From positions 1 through 64,000 of the forward strand of contig JASANE010028402.1 of assembly GCA_030248225.1 (NCBI GenBank): 64,000 bases of DNA, given 5' to 3'. A model generated the notes under the pieces. It was not told the DNA's origin. It did no database searches and worked only from the letters and a program-made list of their open reading frames with translations. The translations under genes were made by a program, and so were the position numbers. Positions 48,443-61,610 of this stretch are shown here, piece by piece (within the stretch, counting starts at the first letter, position 1; the number at the start of each line of letters is the position of its first letter). Origin of the DNA: Trileptium ribeirensis. Its lineage: Eukaryota > Nematoda > Enoplea > Enoplida > Thoracostomopsidae.

Positions 48443-49350
48443 GATTTAACCCACTATTTACACATATATTTTAGCAGATTTGCACACATACGGATTTGCA
48501 CAATTGAAAATTTACCAATAGGTACTGAAATTAATTAAATCATTCGTGCAAAATTTCCTAAAAGAATTTTTCTACAATTTTGTTGAGTAACACATGCTTA
48601 TTTGGCCTTTCAAATAAAACCCTAACGTTGCAAGAACTCAGCCCGGTTCATGCGCCCAGTGACCCAAAAGGGTCACCCTCACTTAAAATTTCAGTCAATT
48701 TTATCTCAAAGTTCTCTCCAGAAATTTTGAGGTTTTTTGTTTTATAAATAGAGACCCTTTAGGTTTTCGTTTGAGCCTTCGAGACTGGAAAAGCCCGTTC
48801 AATAATTACAAAGAAAATAAACCCGATCGGAGCAAAAGCCGCTCAGTTTTTTGTACAAGTTTACACAGTAACGCAGAGTTAGATATATAATTTAGTTTTA
48901 TAGGCATATTTAAGCTTTAGATTCATATTTGTAGTTAGAGCTTTTTGCTTCTCCTTGTAGGATGTAGATTCATCAGTACAGCACCACTAGATCGGAGACG
49001 CTAAGCTCCGATACACCGTTGCTGCAATTGTAGTATTTAATTTTCCAGTGTTGAAAAACTAATTTTAAGCGGCAAATTTTTGCGTACAAGCTTTAGCAGC
49101 ATCGTGAGATACTATGTCGGGTCTATCGGATATTGACCCGATGGATCAGTTTTGGGTAGGACCGTTTACCGGGTCATCAGATATTAAAAGTAAGGGTCGA
49201 TTCCTGTGCAAATTGGCTGGTAATATCTTAAGAAATTCAAATTTATAGGTTTGCCCTACCATTTTATTAGGTTGGGCTATGAACCCCCTTCGAAACCGTT
49301 GAACCGATTATTCTAGGATACAACCTAGAGTACACCGCTTAAGAAGAATT
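48443..49350 (+). mobile_element. Giant-LTR block with hairpin, inverted orientation
   Basis: This stretch carries the reverse complement of 4480-5050 and 23500-23960, including ACCCGATCGGAGCAAAAGCC-type sequence shared with 53060-53090. The hairpin position 49126-49141 is imperfect here. I attribute it to the LTR beginning at 40474. Confidence 0.6.
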
Positions 49351-49667
49351 CTCTACGGTAGCAATGGCCCTTGCATGCGGTTGTATAAATTCGTTTTGCC
49401 GGTTACAATGATAAAGTTTAGCTAAAATTTGATTAGGAATAAAGTGCCTTAGAAGCGCTATTTCAATCTTCTGCACCATTTTTACTTGTTCTAGGACTGA
49501 TGCCTATTGCCTACGAGTCATCGTGACACATACTTTTCAACTCTGAATTGAGTCTTAGATAAGTGAACTAACTTAACTTCTGTCCCCATGCCCTGAATGT
49601 GATACGTAATCATACATTCGTATAATATAGTTATACAATCTTGGTTGAAATCATAGCAGATGCAAAA

Positions 49668-49958
49668 ATGCCTAAATTACCGCATAGAGATTCCCTTTGA
49701 CGCATAGTTCGTCAGCTTAGGAGGGTCCCATCACTACCCAAGCACCATCGCGTCGCTGCGAAGACGAGCAATGCGAAACAGCAAAATGAATTCACCTTTG
49801 AGAAATTGAGTTTGGACACACAAATCATTAAGGATCAGTTAAGTCGTTTAAACCCTGCTGAGCTAGTGAAATTGGGTGTTAGCAGAGTGGATCACTCCTG
49901 TAGTGTCCTGTTCGCGAGCTCAGCCGTAGTTCTCACTTTAGATAGAGGATTAGTTTAA
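49668..49958 (+). pseudogene. Small frame of unknown identity with one internal stop
   Basis: From ATG 49668 the frame reads MPKLPHRDSL, meets TGA at 49698-49700, then runs for 85 codons (RIVRQLRRVPSLPKHHRVAA at its start, FTFEKLSLDTQIIKDQLSRL in the middle, then NPAELVKLGVSRV) to TAA 49956-49958. It is basic at the start and helical after. It lies between LTR blocks and is not seen in the other LTR copies. It could be a fragment of a transposon protein or chance. Confidence 0.3.
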
Positions 49959-52035
49959 GCGTAATAATACTAAGTCTAAGAAAGTACAAGTAAGACGAAC
50001 CAATTTACACTTTTAACGACCCGTGTATAGCGTTTCCGCATTGGGCCGCCCATATTAGCGGTAGTACGAATATCTTTCTTTGCGAAGTTGGATAAAAATT
50101 TATATATGTAACAGATCAATTCTGGGTCGTTACGATACAGATTAATCCCTACCACAGAACAATGGGCAACATTTAGGAATTTCTAGCAACAGGCCATAGA
50201 AATTGACATTTAAATTCAACGGTATCGAACTAATTCAGATACCCTCCTTCCCGAACGAGCATGCATGTGTATATGGTTTCTGCTATAGTAGCCATGAATA
50301 TGGCACTGTTTGTAAAAGTCTATGGTATTTATTGGTATAACTGCAGGAATCATTTGATTCTGCCTGACTGCTTTGTAGTCGTAGGAATGGTAGTTGCCGT
50401 ATTATTCGTTGTTGTTATCATTGTGTTCCCTATTGTACTTTATTACTCACCGTTATCATTATTGTATTTCCTTTTGTACCATCCATTGTCACCATAAAAG
50501 CGTATCTATATGTACAATTCATTGCAATAGTACCCGTTTGTTGTCATTTCGTTGTATAATTGTATGAACTTGAATACACCCTTATTGCCTTATACCATTC
50601 ATACCATATCGTTTCAATCAGTGAGAATCTTTTGATATTTATAGATACTTACGTAGACCATGCGAAACTCGCATGACCCTTGTCATTGCTGCGTGTATAG
50701 ACAAGATGTTATTGGTCGGTTGTTTCGTTAGCTGCCTTGTAGTACCTTACCGGCCCACCCCACCATCTTTATTCACGATATACTGGTTGTAATTGTATTG
50801 CCTCTAAAAATGTATATATCATTGATCTTGCGTTCGTATTATTATTATATGGCCGGCCGAGTTTGCAGAGGTATTTTGGAATACCTTACCATTGCCGACC
50901 TGCGAGTTGTCCATAGAATTGTGTGACTGGCTAACTTATCCAATGTGTGAAAATCTGGTAGGACCATGCGCGATAAGATCGAAAGTAGGGAAATTTAGTA
51001 TTTTAGGGAACGCGTCCCAACCGCCCTCGCCCATGAGAATCTCCCCAAACTGTGGCTGTGCGCCGAGCAGCGAAAAGCAATTGAAGCTAATTTCAGAAAT
51101 TATTAGTAAAACTATTAAAATATTAAGTTTTCCAGTGGCTCGTTTCCATAGAAAACACTGAAAAACTGCGGTGTAAACCTAAAACTTCAGCAACCAGTGT
51201 TCATTCTCACTGGCAAATTTGAGCTGAGAAGAGGCATTTTGAAGTGTCAATTTCTAGTTCCTCGGAATTGATGGTCTTTACGGTTTCGGCCCGTAACTCC
51301 GGAACTGTTGAAAATTTATCAAGAAGAATTCTTATATATAATTCTGATATAAAATTCTTCGGTCCTTTCAACGAGACCGGTCCCGTGCAAACCCATTCAG
51401 GATCTACGGACTTATTAGATGATAATTGGGAGTACCTTCAAAAAATGGGTACTTCATTTAATTTAAGTTAGTTATTTTAATCATTATTTTATATTTATGT
51501 ATATACGTTTATATTTGGGTTCCGCGGACCTATGCCCCATGAAAATTGCAAAAAATTTTTGATGGGAATGTCATCCGTCATTGTCTTTCCCTTGTTTAAT
51601 CCGTCACAAAAATATAACTGCTCCCTCATAAAAAGGTAACCCGACCTGCTGGAGAACCCTAAAGCCTTCGACCTTCATACCGTAAGGCTAGCTGGGCTAG
51701 CCCAAGAGCCCAGTCATTTTTTGGTCTGAATCTTAGGGTATTGTGTCTTAAAATGCTCTTAGAGGTGCCGAGTCCGAATCCGAGGCCTGTTCCTAGCCCT
51801 GGATGTGTTTGAGGGAGTGGAAGCCTATTTTTACATCCCTTACCCGTGTTGGTTTGTTTTCCGCCGTCTTGTTTACACAGACGTCTGTCCACCCTATATA
51901 TAAATATATATGTATCTGTATGTTGTTATAATATATACAAATATATTTAATATTAAAATTTTTTTAATATATTTATTAAGTAAATAAAGTAGTTACCTAG
52001 TAAGTTTAATATTAAAGTTATAATTATTAATATAG

Positions 52036-52940
52036 TGTAACATTCCGCACTTCCAAATATACTGCATTATTTTGCATAACGCACTTCCTGACTATATGCC
52101 AAACATACTGCATTACGAACTTCCAAAACGTAACACCCATACGGCCCTGGCTATCGTAACCTCGAGGGCGGGCCTAAGGGGTTTAAATTTTTTCTTTTCT
52201 TTTCGGGTCGGTCCCCAGAGACTACGAAGCTTAGTAAGCCGCAGGAGCGCTTCACAGGTTGTGTTCTGATACTGCCGGACGAGTTGCGCACGTACTCTAA
52301 GCAGTACTACTTTTGAGGTCCCTAGGATGGTTGCCCTATCACCTTCTCACATGCCAAAGAGACCATACCACTATTCCCTATCATCATTCCACCTGGAATT
52401 GTGTTAAACATTTGGAATGATCAATTTTCTGCTTTCCTGAACGATTAATTTATTTAGCCCGTGTTCCCCACCAGGGTCCGACAAATCCTAGACGTTTAAC
52501 GTCTGATCTCGTGGCTGCTTAGTTTGAGACGTTCAGCGAAAGTTTGTTTTCCGGTAAATTTTCTTTTTTAGGTCGCACAAGTTGTACTCACTTAATAATA
52601 ATAAACAAACAGGAATCGGCGAGCCACGCTAAGGCTTGTTTCTTCGGTATGGTCAAAACTGAACGTGGGTCATCGATAGGGGTGACGGATTTCAAACCCC
52701 TTCAGTACGTATCGCTACTATGGTCAGTAAAACACATGGATACCGTTGCGTTTTGATTGAGTATTTATTAATAAGTCAAAATCTCATACAGACATGAGTG
52801 TATCATACGGGATAATTCAATCGATACAACAATACGGTACGGTACGCTATCAGGAAATCGGAGTGATAACAATTGAGCATGTCGGAGTCATCGCTTTTTT
52901 CATGGGACACATTACAGCTGGTTCAAATCACGACGTGATG
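52036..52940 (-). mobile_element. Giant-LTR fragment in the orientation of 2669-10304
   Basis: It starts TGTAACATTCCGCACTTCC and follows the first 900 bases of the copy at 2669, including GTGTTCTGAT and CCGACGGATTTCAAACCCC-type words (CTATTCCCTATC, GGTGACGGATTTC). The right side stops abruptly in opposite-orientation LTR sequence, which suggests an inversion or a truncated insertion. Confidence 0.65.
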
Positions 52941-53281
52941 CCGTAAAAATTCCGTCCATGAATTTTGATAATTTTTTCAAATGAAGACACGTTAGATCTT
53001 TCATTTGAGATATCGAAGCTGGCAAGGCCTTAGCCTGTTTGAAAATTATAATAAATTTAAACCCGAACGGAGCAAAACCCTCCCAGATTTTAACACAGAT
53101 TTACACAGTAGATAGGTTTAGGTACATAGCTATATTTCAGTTTCGGTTTTAGATTCACATTTGCAATTTCTCGTTTTCCATCAGTGCAGCACGACTGTGT
53201 CGGGGTCACCAATTTGATGCGAAATGGCAAGATTTAACATACAAATTTTAGCAACATCGCGATATGCGATGTTCTGGTTTG

Positions 53282-53297
53282 TTGGGTCTTGGCCCAA
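53282..53297. other. Conserved hairpin in an inverted LTR copy
   Basis: TTGGGTCTTGGCCCAA forms a 7-bp stem with one G-T wobble around a 2-base loop. It corresponds to the hairpins at 4774 and 23595 read on the other strand. Confidence 0.55.
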
Positions 53298-56200
53298 TGG
53301 ATCAATTTTTGACGGATCGGTGACCCGGCCCTGAGGAATCGAGTGTATAGGTCAAGTCCAACCGATAACTATTCCTGAGTCAAATTGCTGGAGCTAGTCA
53401 GGTCCAAAGTTTCCTAGAAAATCCCCTTCCATGTACTTCTTTGAGTATTTCGAGTGAGGCAACGAGAAAGGAATTTGTTATAGATAAACGTAGAGTTTCG
53501 GAATTGGTTAATTTAATATTTAGTAAATAAACTTTATGATTGAGTAAAATTTAGTTACCCGAACCACTAATTTGTACCATAGTCATGTTTAAATTATCAA
53601 TACCACAACATGATTTAGGATCATATTTAATTCCGACATTTATCTGGTGGTAATAACCCTAAGACTCTTTTTAAGAAGTGGCGCAGCGAATTCGCTGTCG
53701 TATCTTTGGGAACCTCGGTAGAGGATTTAGATTAAAAGACCTGTGAAACTCAGGTCACATTTTCCATCCCAAACGTTATTATTTTGGTTCCGTACTCTTC
53801 AGAACTTACAAGCGTGAGAAGAGCTTCAGAATGAACTTACCTTCTTAATCGAATACATACCTATATACTGAACAATTTATCCATAAGATTCTTGTACGAG
53901 ATAGCGAGAATCCGTGCTTTGTTAATAACTAGGAAACCGGTTCCGCCGAACCTAACTTAAGTTTAGGTAACCAGTGAACCTCAAATTGATCCGAAGATTT
54001 CATTTCAGATCTTTGAATGTTCCCTAGATCCGGCTCGTTCCAGCGCCTTTGCCAAATTTTGTTAATTTGCGCGAAATTTCGCCGATAAAATAAAATATTA
54101 ATGTCCCCACGTTTGATAAGCTAGGCATTATGTACAAAACGCGCAGAGATATTTTATTTGGACATAATACTTTTGGAAAATCTTAAAAGTTAGAAAATTC
54201 GGTCCCAATCCACTGTTATGGGGCGTATGAGCCACGAAATAAGACATACACTCTGTTCGACGCTGGGACGCAGTGGTTCACGTGTGTAACCATTGAAACG
54301 CCCATATATGAGACATTTTAAGTCACAATTGAGTCGATTTTAAGCACTAAACTTATATTAATATATTTACATTAATCTTTATCAAACATGGGTGATGTTG
54401 CCAAAGGTAATATCTAAGACCGCTGAAATAATCGTCAGTCAAATCCCGTTCACTTTCCATGTTCCTTTCAAGTGGGTAACCGCATGTTTATTCCTTGCTA
54501 CGTATATAGAACTTTTGCAGTACCGCACGATTTGCCAGTCACATTAGGTATATTAAGTCTCCAAGAACTGGCCATGGGATAAGGTTGAGTAGAGCTACAA
54601 TAAAAGATACTGCTAATATCGTTTGCCGTTTAAAAGTTCCTTGCATGATTGTGCGTATATACCTGTGTATGATGAATGTATCCCCTGGAGCACCAAATCC
54701 CGACTCAAGTATAGTTGAATCATTTCATCTGAAGCATTCCTCATTGGTAAATCGAGTACACCTTCCTTTAGCATTTTGTATATAACAGTATTTGTCAATC
54801 ATTGAACCAGAAATTTACTTACTGTCGTGCCATGTCATACGAATGAGTCGCACTGTTTAGGAGCTGTACCTTCACCTTTGTATCTCAGTATTGTCATCGG
54901 AATAGATGCTATTGCATTACTGTTTATTGTATATTAATTGTACTTTATACTATGTCTCTGTATAAGGTATCAATGTAATTGATTTGATGTAGAACAGAAT
55001 AAGTGTAATAAGTGAAGCACTTTCTTCTTCTTTCGCATCTTCGAAGCACATTTTGACCCTAACGCTGATATTTCCTAGCCGCCCTTAGCTTAGCTGAATC
55101 AGCCATATGGAGTTTTGCAATTAGCACCGAGCGAACAGTTATCCACCGGCACCCCAATTATTCACTTTCATCCCGTTGCACTAAGCCCTTCGAGTAAATG
55201 TAAGCGCAGCCGTCGTCAAAGACCTGGGTAAAGTTAGCAAAATTGTTTTGAACCACATGAGCATTAGAGTTCAATTAATAGGGCGAGGACCCAGTATTTG
55301 ACCTAATCCACTCATCCAACAGTGTGAATTTTATATTATGACCTCAATACTAATGTATTTTGATGAATGTATGCTCTTGTCAAGAATTGCTTGAATGACG
55401 GTATTAGCTTAACCCTTATCTGAATGTATATACGATTACCTTATCAATAAACCATGATTGAAAAAAAATTCCTATGGTGTTCTCGTGTTATTGATGTCCT
55501 ATGTAACTACATGTATTGAAGGGGTTTGGAATCGTCGCCCCAGACCACGACGCGAGTTCAGACTTTAGGTCCAAGAGGTCACAAGTCTTAGCGTGGTTAG
55601 CCGATTATTCAGTGTGTAAAGACGACTCGTGTGACGTTGATTTTTTCCAAGAATCCTCGCCACCCCGGAATAAGTCATTAGAAGGGACTGCTTTCCAACC
55701 AATCGTCAAGGGTTAAACGTCTGGGAATTTTCGAACCATAGCGGGGGCTACAGGCATAACTAATCGTCGCTTGACCCTTCCAGTTGCAACTAGAATAAAG
55801 AATAGTGGTTTGGTCTCTGGTCTGTGAGCAAGTGACGGAACTAACCTGCCTGAGGGTCTCAAACGAAGTGCCATGTAGACTACGTACGCAACGCATCTGG
55901 CAGGATCAGAACACATAATGTGATGCGCTTCTGCGGCTTGCTAAGCCACGTGGCTTCTTGGGACCGACCGAGAAAAATAAATCTCGTAGGTCCGCTCTTG
56001 AGGTTAGGATGGCCGGGGTCGTATGGGCAATGTGCTTTGGAAGTGCGCAATGCAGCACCGTAACAGCGCTGTTACATACAGTACATTCGTGAACCTGGGG
56101 ATAACTATGGTCTTTAATTTCCCAAAATTTATTTCGATTAGATTATTAGGATATTACAATATGTTCCGACTGGAACCTTATTTTGAGCTTTAATAAAAAG

Positions 56201-56389
56201 GGCTGAGGAAACGTCGCAGCTGTAACAAAATTTGCTTGGAGAATATATGTATCGTAAATTATTTTAGGTAGTCGTGGATCATACTAACTCTGCTGTTTCT
56301 TGTACCGAGGTTAATTGATCGAAATTATTAGAGCCCCAATTCACTCGGACATTTCCCCTTATACTTCATTCTAGAGTACTTCTCGCAAA

Positions 56390-58655
56390 TTAGCGATAAA
56401 GAAAATTTATTATAGATAAGCGTAAATTTTCGGACTTGGTAAGATTAATGTTAAGTTTTCATTTTAGAGGAAAATCGTGTTATTCGAACCGCCAGTTTGT
56501 ACCATAGTCGTGATTGTATCAGTAATATCTGTACATAAGATGATTTAGGATAATATTTAATTCCGACTTTTGCTAAAAGTAAATACTAATTACCCCACGT
56601 CTGATAAGCTAGGCATTGTGTAGAAAGCACCTAGTTTAATTCTCTAGGAAAATAATATTTCGAGATTCTTAGGAATTAGAACTTCAGTCCCGATTCACTT
56701 GTACCGGAACCTAGGAGCCGAGAAACAGGATCTGTGCACTGCGCGTCCCTACGGTTCTCAGTGGTTCACGAGTGTAATCCTCGAAACGGATACTTAAACC
56801 ACAATTGAGCCAAGTTTTGAGCATCAAATAATATACATTTATATATACACATTTGTTGAGCAAGGATATTGTTACCAGGCGAATTATTCGCGCCCCGCTA
56901 AGATTATGACTAGTGGACGTGAAATCCACCTCATGCTTTCCACATTCCTTCCCAAATCGGTAACAGCATTATTGTTCCCTGTTAATGGCAATGAACTTTT
57001 GTCGTATTGGCACGCTTTGCCAGCCACACTATACTAACTCCCGATGAACTGGCCATCGGAAGAGTTTGAGCTGAGTTAAATAAAAGTGATCACTACGACA
57101 GCTTGCCGTTCAAAATTTCCCGGCACGCATATGCTTGTATAATTACGTATAATAAAATATCATCAAGAGTACACAATTTTCATCCTTTAACAATCTGTAG
57201 GATTACGTCGAGCCCATTCAACTATAAAAGATTCGCCTAAAAGCAATCCAAATCAGAAGATTCAGCGTAACTATGTAGGATGTAGATTCACTTACCATAA
57301 ACTAGCAAAAATTTACAATTTAGGATCATTCATTATAAGTTGAATTAACAAATCATTACTGTTGTGCCGTGTCATTCGAACGAATCGCACTGTTCAAGAG
57401 TCTTACCATATTAGCTTGTTGTAATACCATTACTTGTTGTATATTACTAATATGTATCATGTCTCTGTGTATTTTGTCACTATAGTCAACCCCTCGTAGA
57501 GTATGATAGGTAGTAGAATAGCACCAAAATTCTCGTATCTTTTCCCCGCAGCATACCTGAACCCCGAACCTGGCATTTTCTCTATTTGTTACCTTATAGT
57601 TGCCAGCAGCCTTCAGCTGACCTAAACCAGTCGATTGGTGTATTGTTATTATTATCAAGCGATCAGTTATCGATAGCTGTACCGTTAGATTCACTTTCCT
57701 GCCCCAAACTTGTTTTAGTAGGGTAAGCGCAACCGTCGCCTAAATGTTTGTTAAAATCAAGCGTACTCTTGGAAATTAATCTAGCATACGACTGTGTACG
57801 TTCGATTAGGTCGGCTACGACCCGCTGTTTGACCTAACCTAGTTACATGTGAGAACTATGTATTATAATTGGGCCATTTATATAATTTCCATTTTTGAAT
57901 TTATGATAATATTACCGATTGTGTGGCCGTATCGCATTAACCCGTAACCGAACGTTTATTCTAATTACTTATCAATAAAGAATGATTGAAAACCCAACGT
58001 GTCCCTGTGTTTGATGATGTTATATGTAGCTATATGTACTAGAAGGGGTTTGAAATCGCCCCTGTCGACTACCTGCGTTCAGATTTGTCGTCCAGAAGGT
58101 ACCAAGTCTTAGTGCCGACCTGTCAATATGTAAGTATGACAGAATTATGCAAGATTAGCGTTCCAAAGGCCCAACGCGGCCGAAAAGGATTCGAAGAGAA
58201 CCCTTGCCAAACGCCAAAGTCGTTAGAGCAGTAACGATCCGACGTTAAGCGTCTAGAGATTGTCGGAACATAGTGAGGGCTACACTGTCAATAAATAATT
58301 AAATAAGCGAAAATCGCAATTGATCAACTCCAAACCGTTGTATTCGATCTTCGCTTCAACGCCAAACCCAGATAGGCAATAGCGGTGTGGCCTATTGGGC
58401 CTGCGAGCATGTACCGGAACCAACCTTCCTGAGGACCTTAAACGTAATACCTAGTAGACAAGGTAGGCAACCCATCCGGCGTTACGCGAACACATCCCAT
58501 GAAGCGCCCCTGCGGCTTGCTAAGCTCCGTAGTTTCCTGGAAGCGGCCCAGAGAAATGAGTCCACTAGATTCGTCCATGAGGTTACGATAACTGGGGTCG
58601 TGTGGCAATTGCGTATGGAAGTGTGCAGTGCAGTGTGCACTTTGATATTATTAAT
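56390..58655 (+). mobile_element. Giant-LTR conserved block, second inverted copy in tandem
   Basis: It matches 53460-56076 along its length (for example TGATAAGCTAGGCATT at 54113 and 56609, and GTACCATAGTCrTG at 53574 and 56507), so the two blocks lie head to tail about 2.9 kb apart. I interpret this one as the remainder of the LTR that begins at 40474, split by the insertion of 50107-56076. Confidence 0.6.
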
Positions 58656-58659
58656 GTAC

Positions 58660-59560
58660 ACTTTGCTATTATTTGAAATGGAGCAAGCGAAACGAGTGGA
58701 GTTTCCACTGAGGACGCTAGGAAAAAAAATCGAGAAAATTTCTTTTTGTCGGTTTCTGTGATTCATAACTCATCTTCGGATAGAGTTTAACTCTGTCATA
58801 CTGGGTGACCGCAGCCCCGAAAACCGCTGAAAACCCCGAATCGGCCAAAAGACCCCTAAAAACGCTGCAAACCCCCAATGTCATAACAAAACCCCGAAAA
58901 AATTCTGATCATTTTTAAATTTTCTTATGGCATCGTGCACCATGCCTTCGACTTCCACTGCCGAATCAAAAATATAAGTATTACTGTTACAATTGATTTT
59001 TCGCATACAATAACGCGACAAATTGCATGGTTTTATCAGTAAAACCTCATTTCATCTCTACTTACCAGGCTGTGTGGTCGCAGCACGCGGCCTTCTAGTA
59101 AATGGGTTGCACCGGTCCATGAGAAACTATTGTTTGCAGAGTGGCGGGCAATGGGTTGCACCTGTCCGTGAGAAACCATTGTCTGCAAACCACTGCAGCC
59201 ACTGTACCAAAGGAATAAAAATTGCGAACAGTGGAACGGCCACGACCCGGCGTGGAATTGGGCCTGACGACCCTTGCCTTCGCAGTCAAAACTTCTCAGA
59301 ACTATCTAGTTCTGCCGAGTGGACTCAATTCGTTTTTTCATTGGAATATTTTGTTAAATTTGTGTTTCGAACCATCAGTCTACTAGTCCAGGTGTTACAT
59401 GTTATTTTCCTGTGTTCGTTCGCAATTATTTAATTGCAACGGTGCTAATAAGTTATAATAGGTGTACTTTGATATATTTGTTACCTCTCGTTACGCTGAA
59501 CACAGAACTCCGATTTTTTGAGAGAACCCCGAAAAACCCCGAGAATTGAACCGCGGCCTC
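58660..59560. other. Repetitive non-coding stretch
   Basis: The word AACCCCGAAAA recurs at 58815-58905 and at 59525-59545, near both ends of the stretch. A 49-bp direct duplication (ATGGGTTGCACCkGTCC) lies at 59101-59198. The arrangement could be an unnamed short element with similar ends, but no clear boundary or target duplication was found. Confidence 0.35.
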
Positions 59561-59564
59561 AGCG

Positions 59565-59747
59565 GCTACCATGTTCATGAGTGTTTTATCTTATAATGAG
59601 TGCCTATTTGGTTATAAAGCACGCTGGATACGATGGCTGTGCTATCTAGAGTCCAACTTGGCTATATTATGCTTTTTCATGGTGTTTCGAGGGCTTTCAT
59701 GGCGAACCCGATTTTCGAAATATAGTCCATTTTCATTTGTTTGGTTA
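59565..59747. repeat. Satellite-like unit left of the inverted-repeat transposon
   Basis: This unit (GAGTGTTTTATCTTATAATG, then TTATAAAGCACGCTGGATAC) matches 31385-31490 and, further on, 32326-32420. The transposon at 59748 is inserted at its right end. Confidence 0.6.
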
Positions 59748-61610
59748 TTGAGCGGAGCGAAGCGAAGCGTTATTATTTTCTGTCTGGGAGCAAAAAGGTC
59801 GATGTCCGTCCGTCCGTCCTATAGATCTGAAGAACCACTGAACCGATTTTAAAAAACTTTTTTTGTTTGAAAGCCTATCATGTCAGAGTGTGCACCTGAT
59901 ATTTGGGATTAAAAAATTTTGAGTGGTTAATAATTATTAGTAATTAGCTAATAAATTAGTTAAGCTTATGCAGCTAAAATAGAGAATTTTGCAATATTTG
60001 TGTTATTTATTGAATAAATGAATCGTTTTGGATCAGATTGCCTTATACGGGTTTTTTGGGTCGAAGAATTCAAATATAATATTTTTACCAATAATAAAGC
60101 CCTATGCAATGTAGTTACAAGAACACAAAATTGAGTACATTCGTAATGCTACAGCCCAAGCTCCCCTCACAAATGTAGTTCCACTACCGACTAGTTTATT
60201 GTGTGCAGGATATCAAGAATAGTTTATATACGCTGATATAGTGATTCGGTTATATTGAGTCCAGTGTGCATATTTCAAGAGTTTCTATAAGTTTTCAGTG
60301 GGTGTGTGGATGTAGGGTCGATGAAGCCGATTTGCAGAATATAGTCTGTCTTCTGTTATTTAGTTACATATTACACAGGTCATCAAGAACTGTTTATATA
60401 AGTGTTTCGGTATGCCGAATACGCTGGGTTGGTTATCAAGAGCCCCGCACAAATATCGTATGCCTTCTCAGACGTTTCCATTTGGGTTTAGGGTTCATGA
60501 ACCTGATTTCCGGAAGATAGTATTTCTTCAGCAGTTTGCTACATGGTATTCGAAATAGTTTATGTAGAGGTTTTTCGGTATGATGGATAAAATAAGTTGG
60601 TTATCTAGGGCCCAGCGTGCATATTTTGCGCCTTTCCATGTTTTTTCAATGAATTTAGGTTTAATAAACCCGGTTTCCAGAATATAGCCAGTATTCAGTT
60701 GTTTGGTTACTTATTGCATACACGTCATCAAGAATTGTCTATATAGGTTTTCCGGTACGTAGAATACGATGGTTTGGTTATCTAGAGACCAAGACAAATA
60801 CTTGTTGCATTGTCAATAGTTTTCGACTGGTTGAGGGTCGAAGACATTTTTGGATTTTCAATAGATTCAAGTTTCAAGAGTGTATATTCTTCTTGTGGTA
60901 TATCAAACACAGCCTGTTCAGGTGATTAAACGTAATGATAACTTAAAAATGTAACCACGCTCGCTCCGTTTCAACCTCGCCTGTGAGTTATTAAATTAAA
61001 AGTTAGATTGTTTAAGTTTCTGAAAGGCAGCCGTTCAATGTCAAAACACATTTTATACTTTTTATACTGTCGCAGTACGCATAAAAACCATATAGTCTCG
61101 ATTTTTTTTATTCTGTTTGCAGCGCCGTCGTCCTTTTTATCAATAATACTAGTCGGTAGTGGAACTACATTTGTGAGCGGAGCTTGGGCTGCGGCATTAC
61201 GAATGTACTCAATTTTATGTTCTTGTAACTACATTGCATAGGGCTTTATCATTGGTAAAAATATTATATTTGAATTCTTCGACCCAAAAACCCTGTAATG
61301 GTTTGATCGAAACGACTCTATTTCAATAAATAACACAAATATTGCAAAATTCTCTATTTTAGCTGCATAAAATTAACTAATTAGCTAATTACTAATTAAC
61401 CACTCAAAATTTTTTAATCCCAAATATCAGGTGCACACTCTGACATCATAGGCTTTCAAACAAAAAAAGTTTTTTTAAAATCCGTTCAGTGGTGCTTGAG
61501 ATCCGTCGGACCGAACCGACGAACGAACGAACGAACGGACGGACATCGATCTTTTTACTCCCAGACAGAAAATAAAAACGCTTCGCTCGGCTTCGCCGAG
61601 CTCCGCTCAA
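59748..61610. mobile_element. DNA transposon of 1.86 kb with about 450-bp inverted ends, non-autonomous
   Basis: The left arm 59748-60195 and right arm 61148-61610 are inverse copies, beginning TTGAGCGGAGC and ending GCTCCGCTCAA, with TTA on both sides (59745-59747, 61611-61613). A 3-bp TTA duplication would fit PIF/Harbinger-like elements, though other groups are possible. Each arm has GGACGG-type words near the tip, the run CAGGTGCACACTCTGA or its inverse, and TTAGCTAATTA words. The centre (60196-61147) is mostly satellite-like repeats with no transposase. Confidence 0.82.
60196..60900. repeat. Satellite-like tandem repeat inside the transposon, period about 170-180 bp
   Basis: Four diverged units have anchors near 60208, 60378, 60546 and 60726 (TATCAAGAATAGTTTATAT, TCATCAAGAACTGTTTATAT, ATTCGAAATAGTTTATGTAG, TCATCAAGAATTGTCTATAT). 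The same repeat occurs without transposon arms at 32326-32900. Confidence 0.75.

Larger units (their letters stand above)
50107..56076 (+). mobile_element. Giant LTR, inverted orientation, rearranged, nested in another LTR
   Basis: The left end TGTAACAGATCAATTCTGGG and right end AGCGCTGTTACA match the two LTR termini in reverse. The terminal block (50107-51895) and AT-rich piece (to 52035) come first, then the hairpin block at 52960-53450 and the conserved block at 53460-56076. An oppositely oriented LTR fragment at 52036-52940 replaces the block expected in between. The flanks TATA and TACA differ by one base and may be a mutated 4-bp target duplication. Confidence 0.6.
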
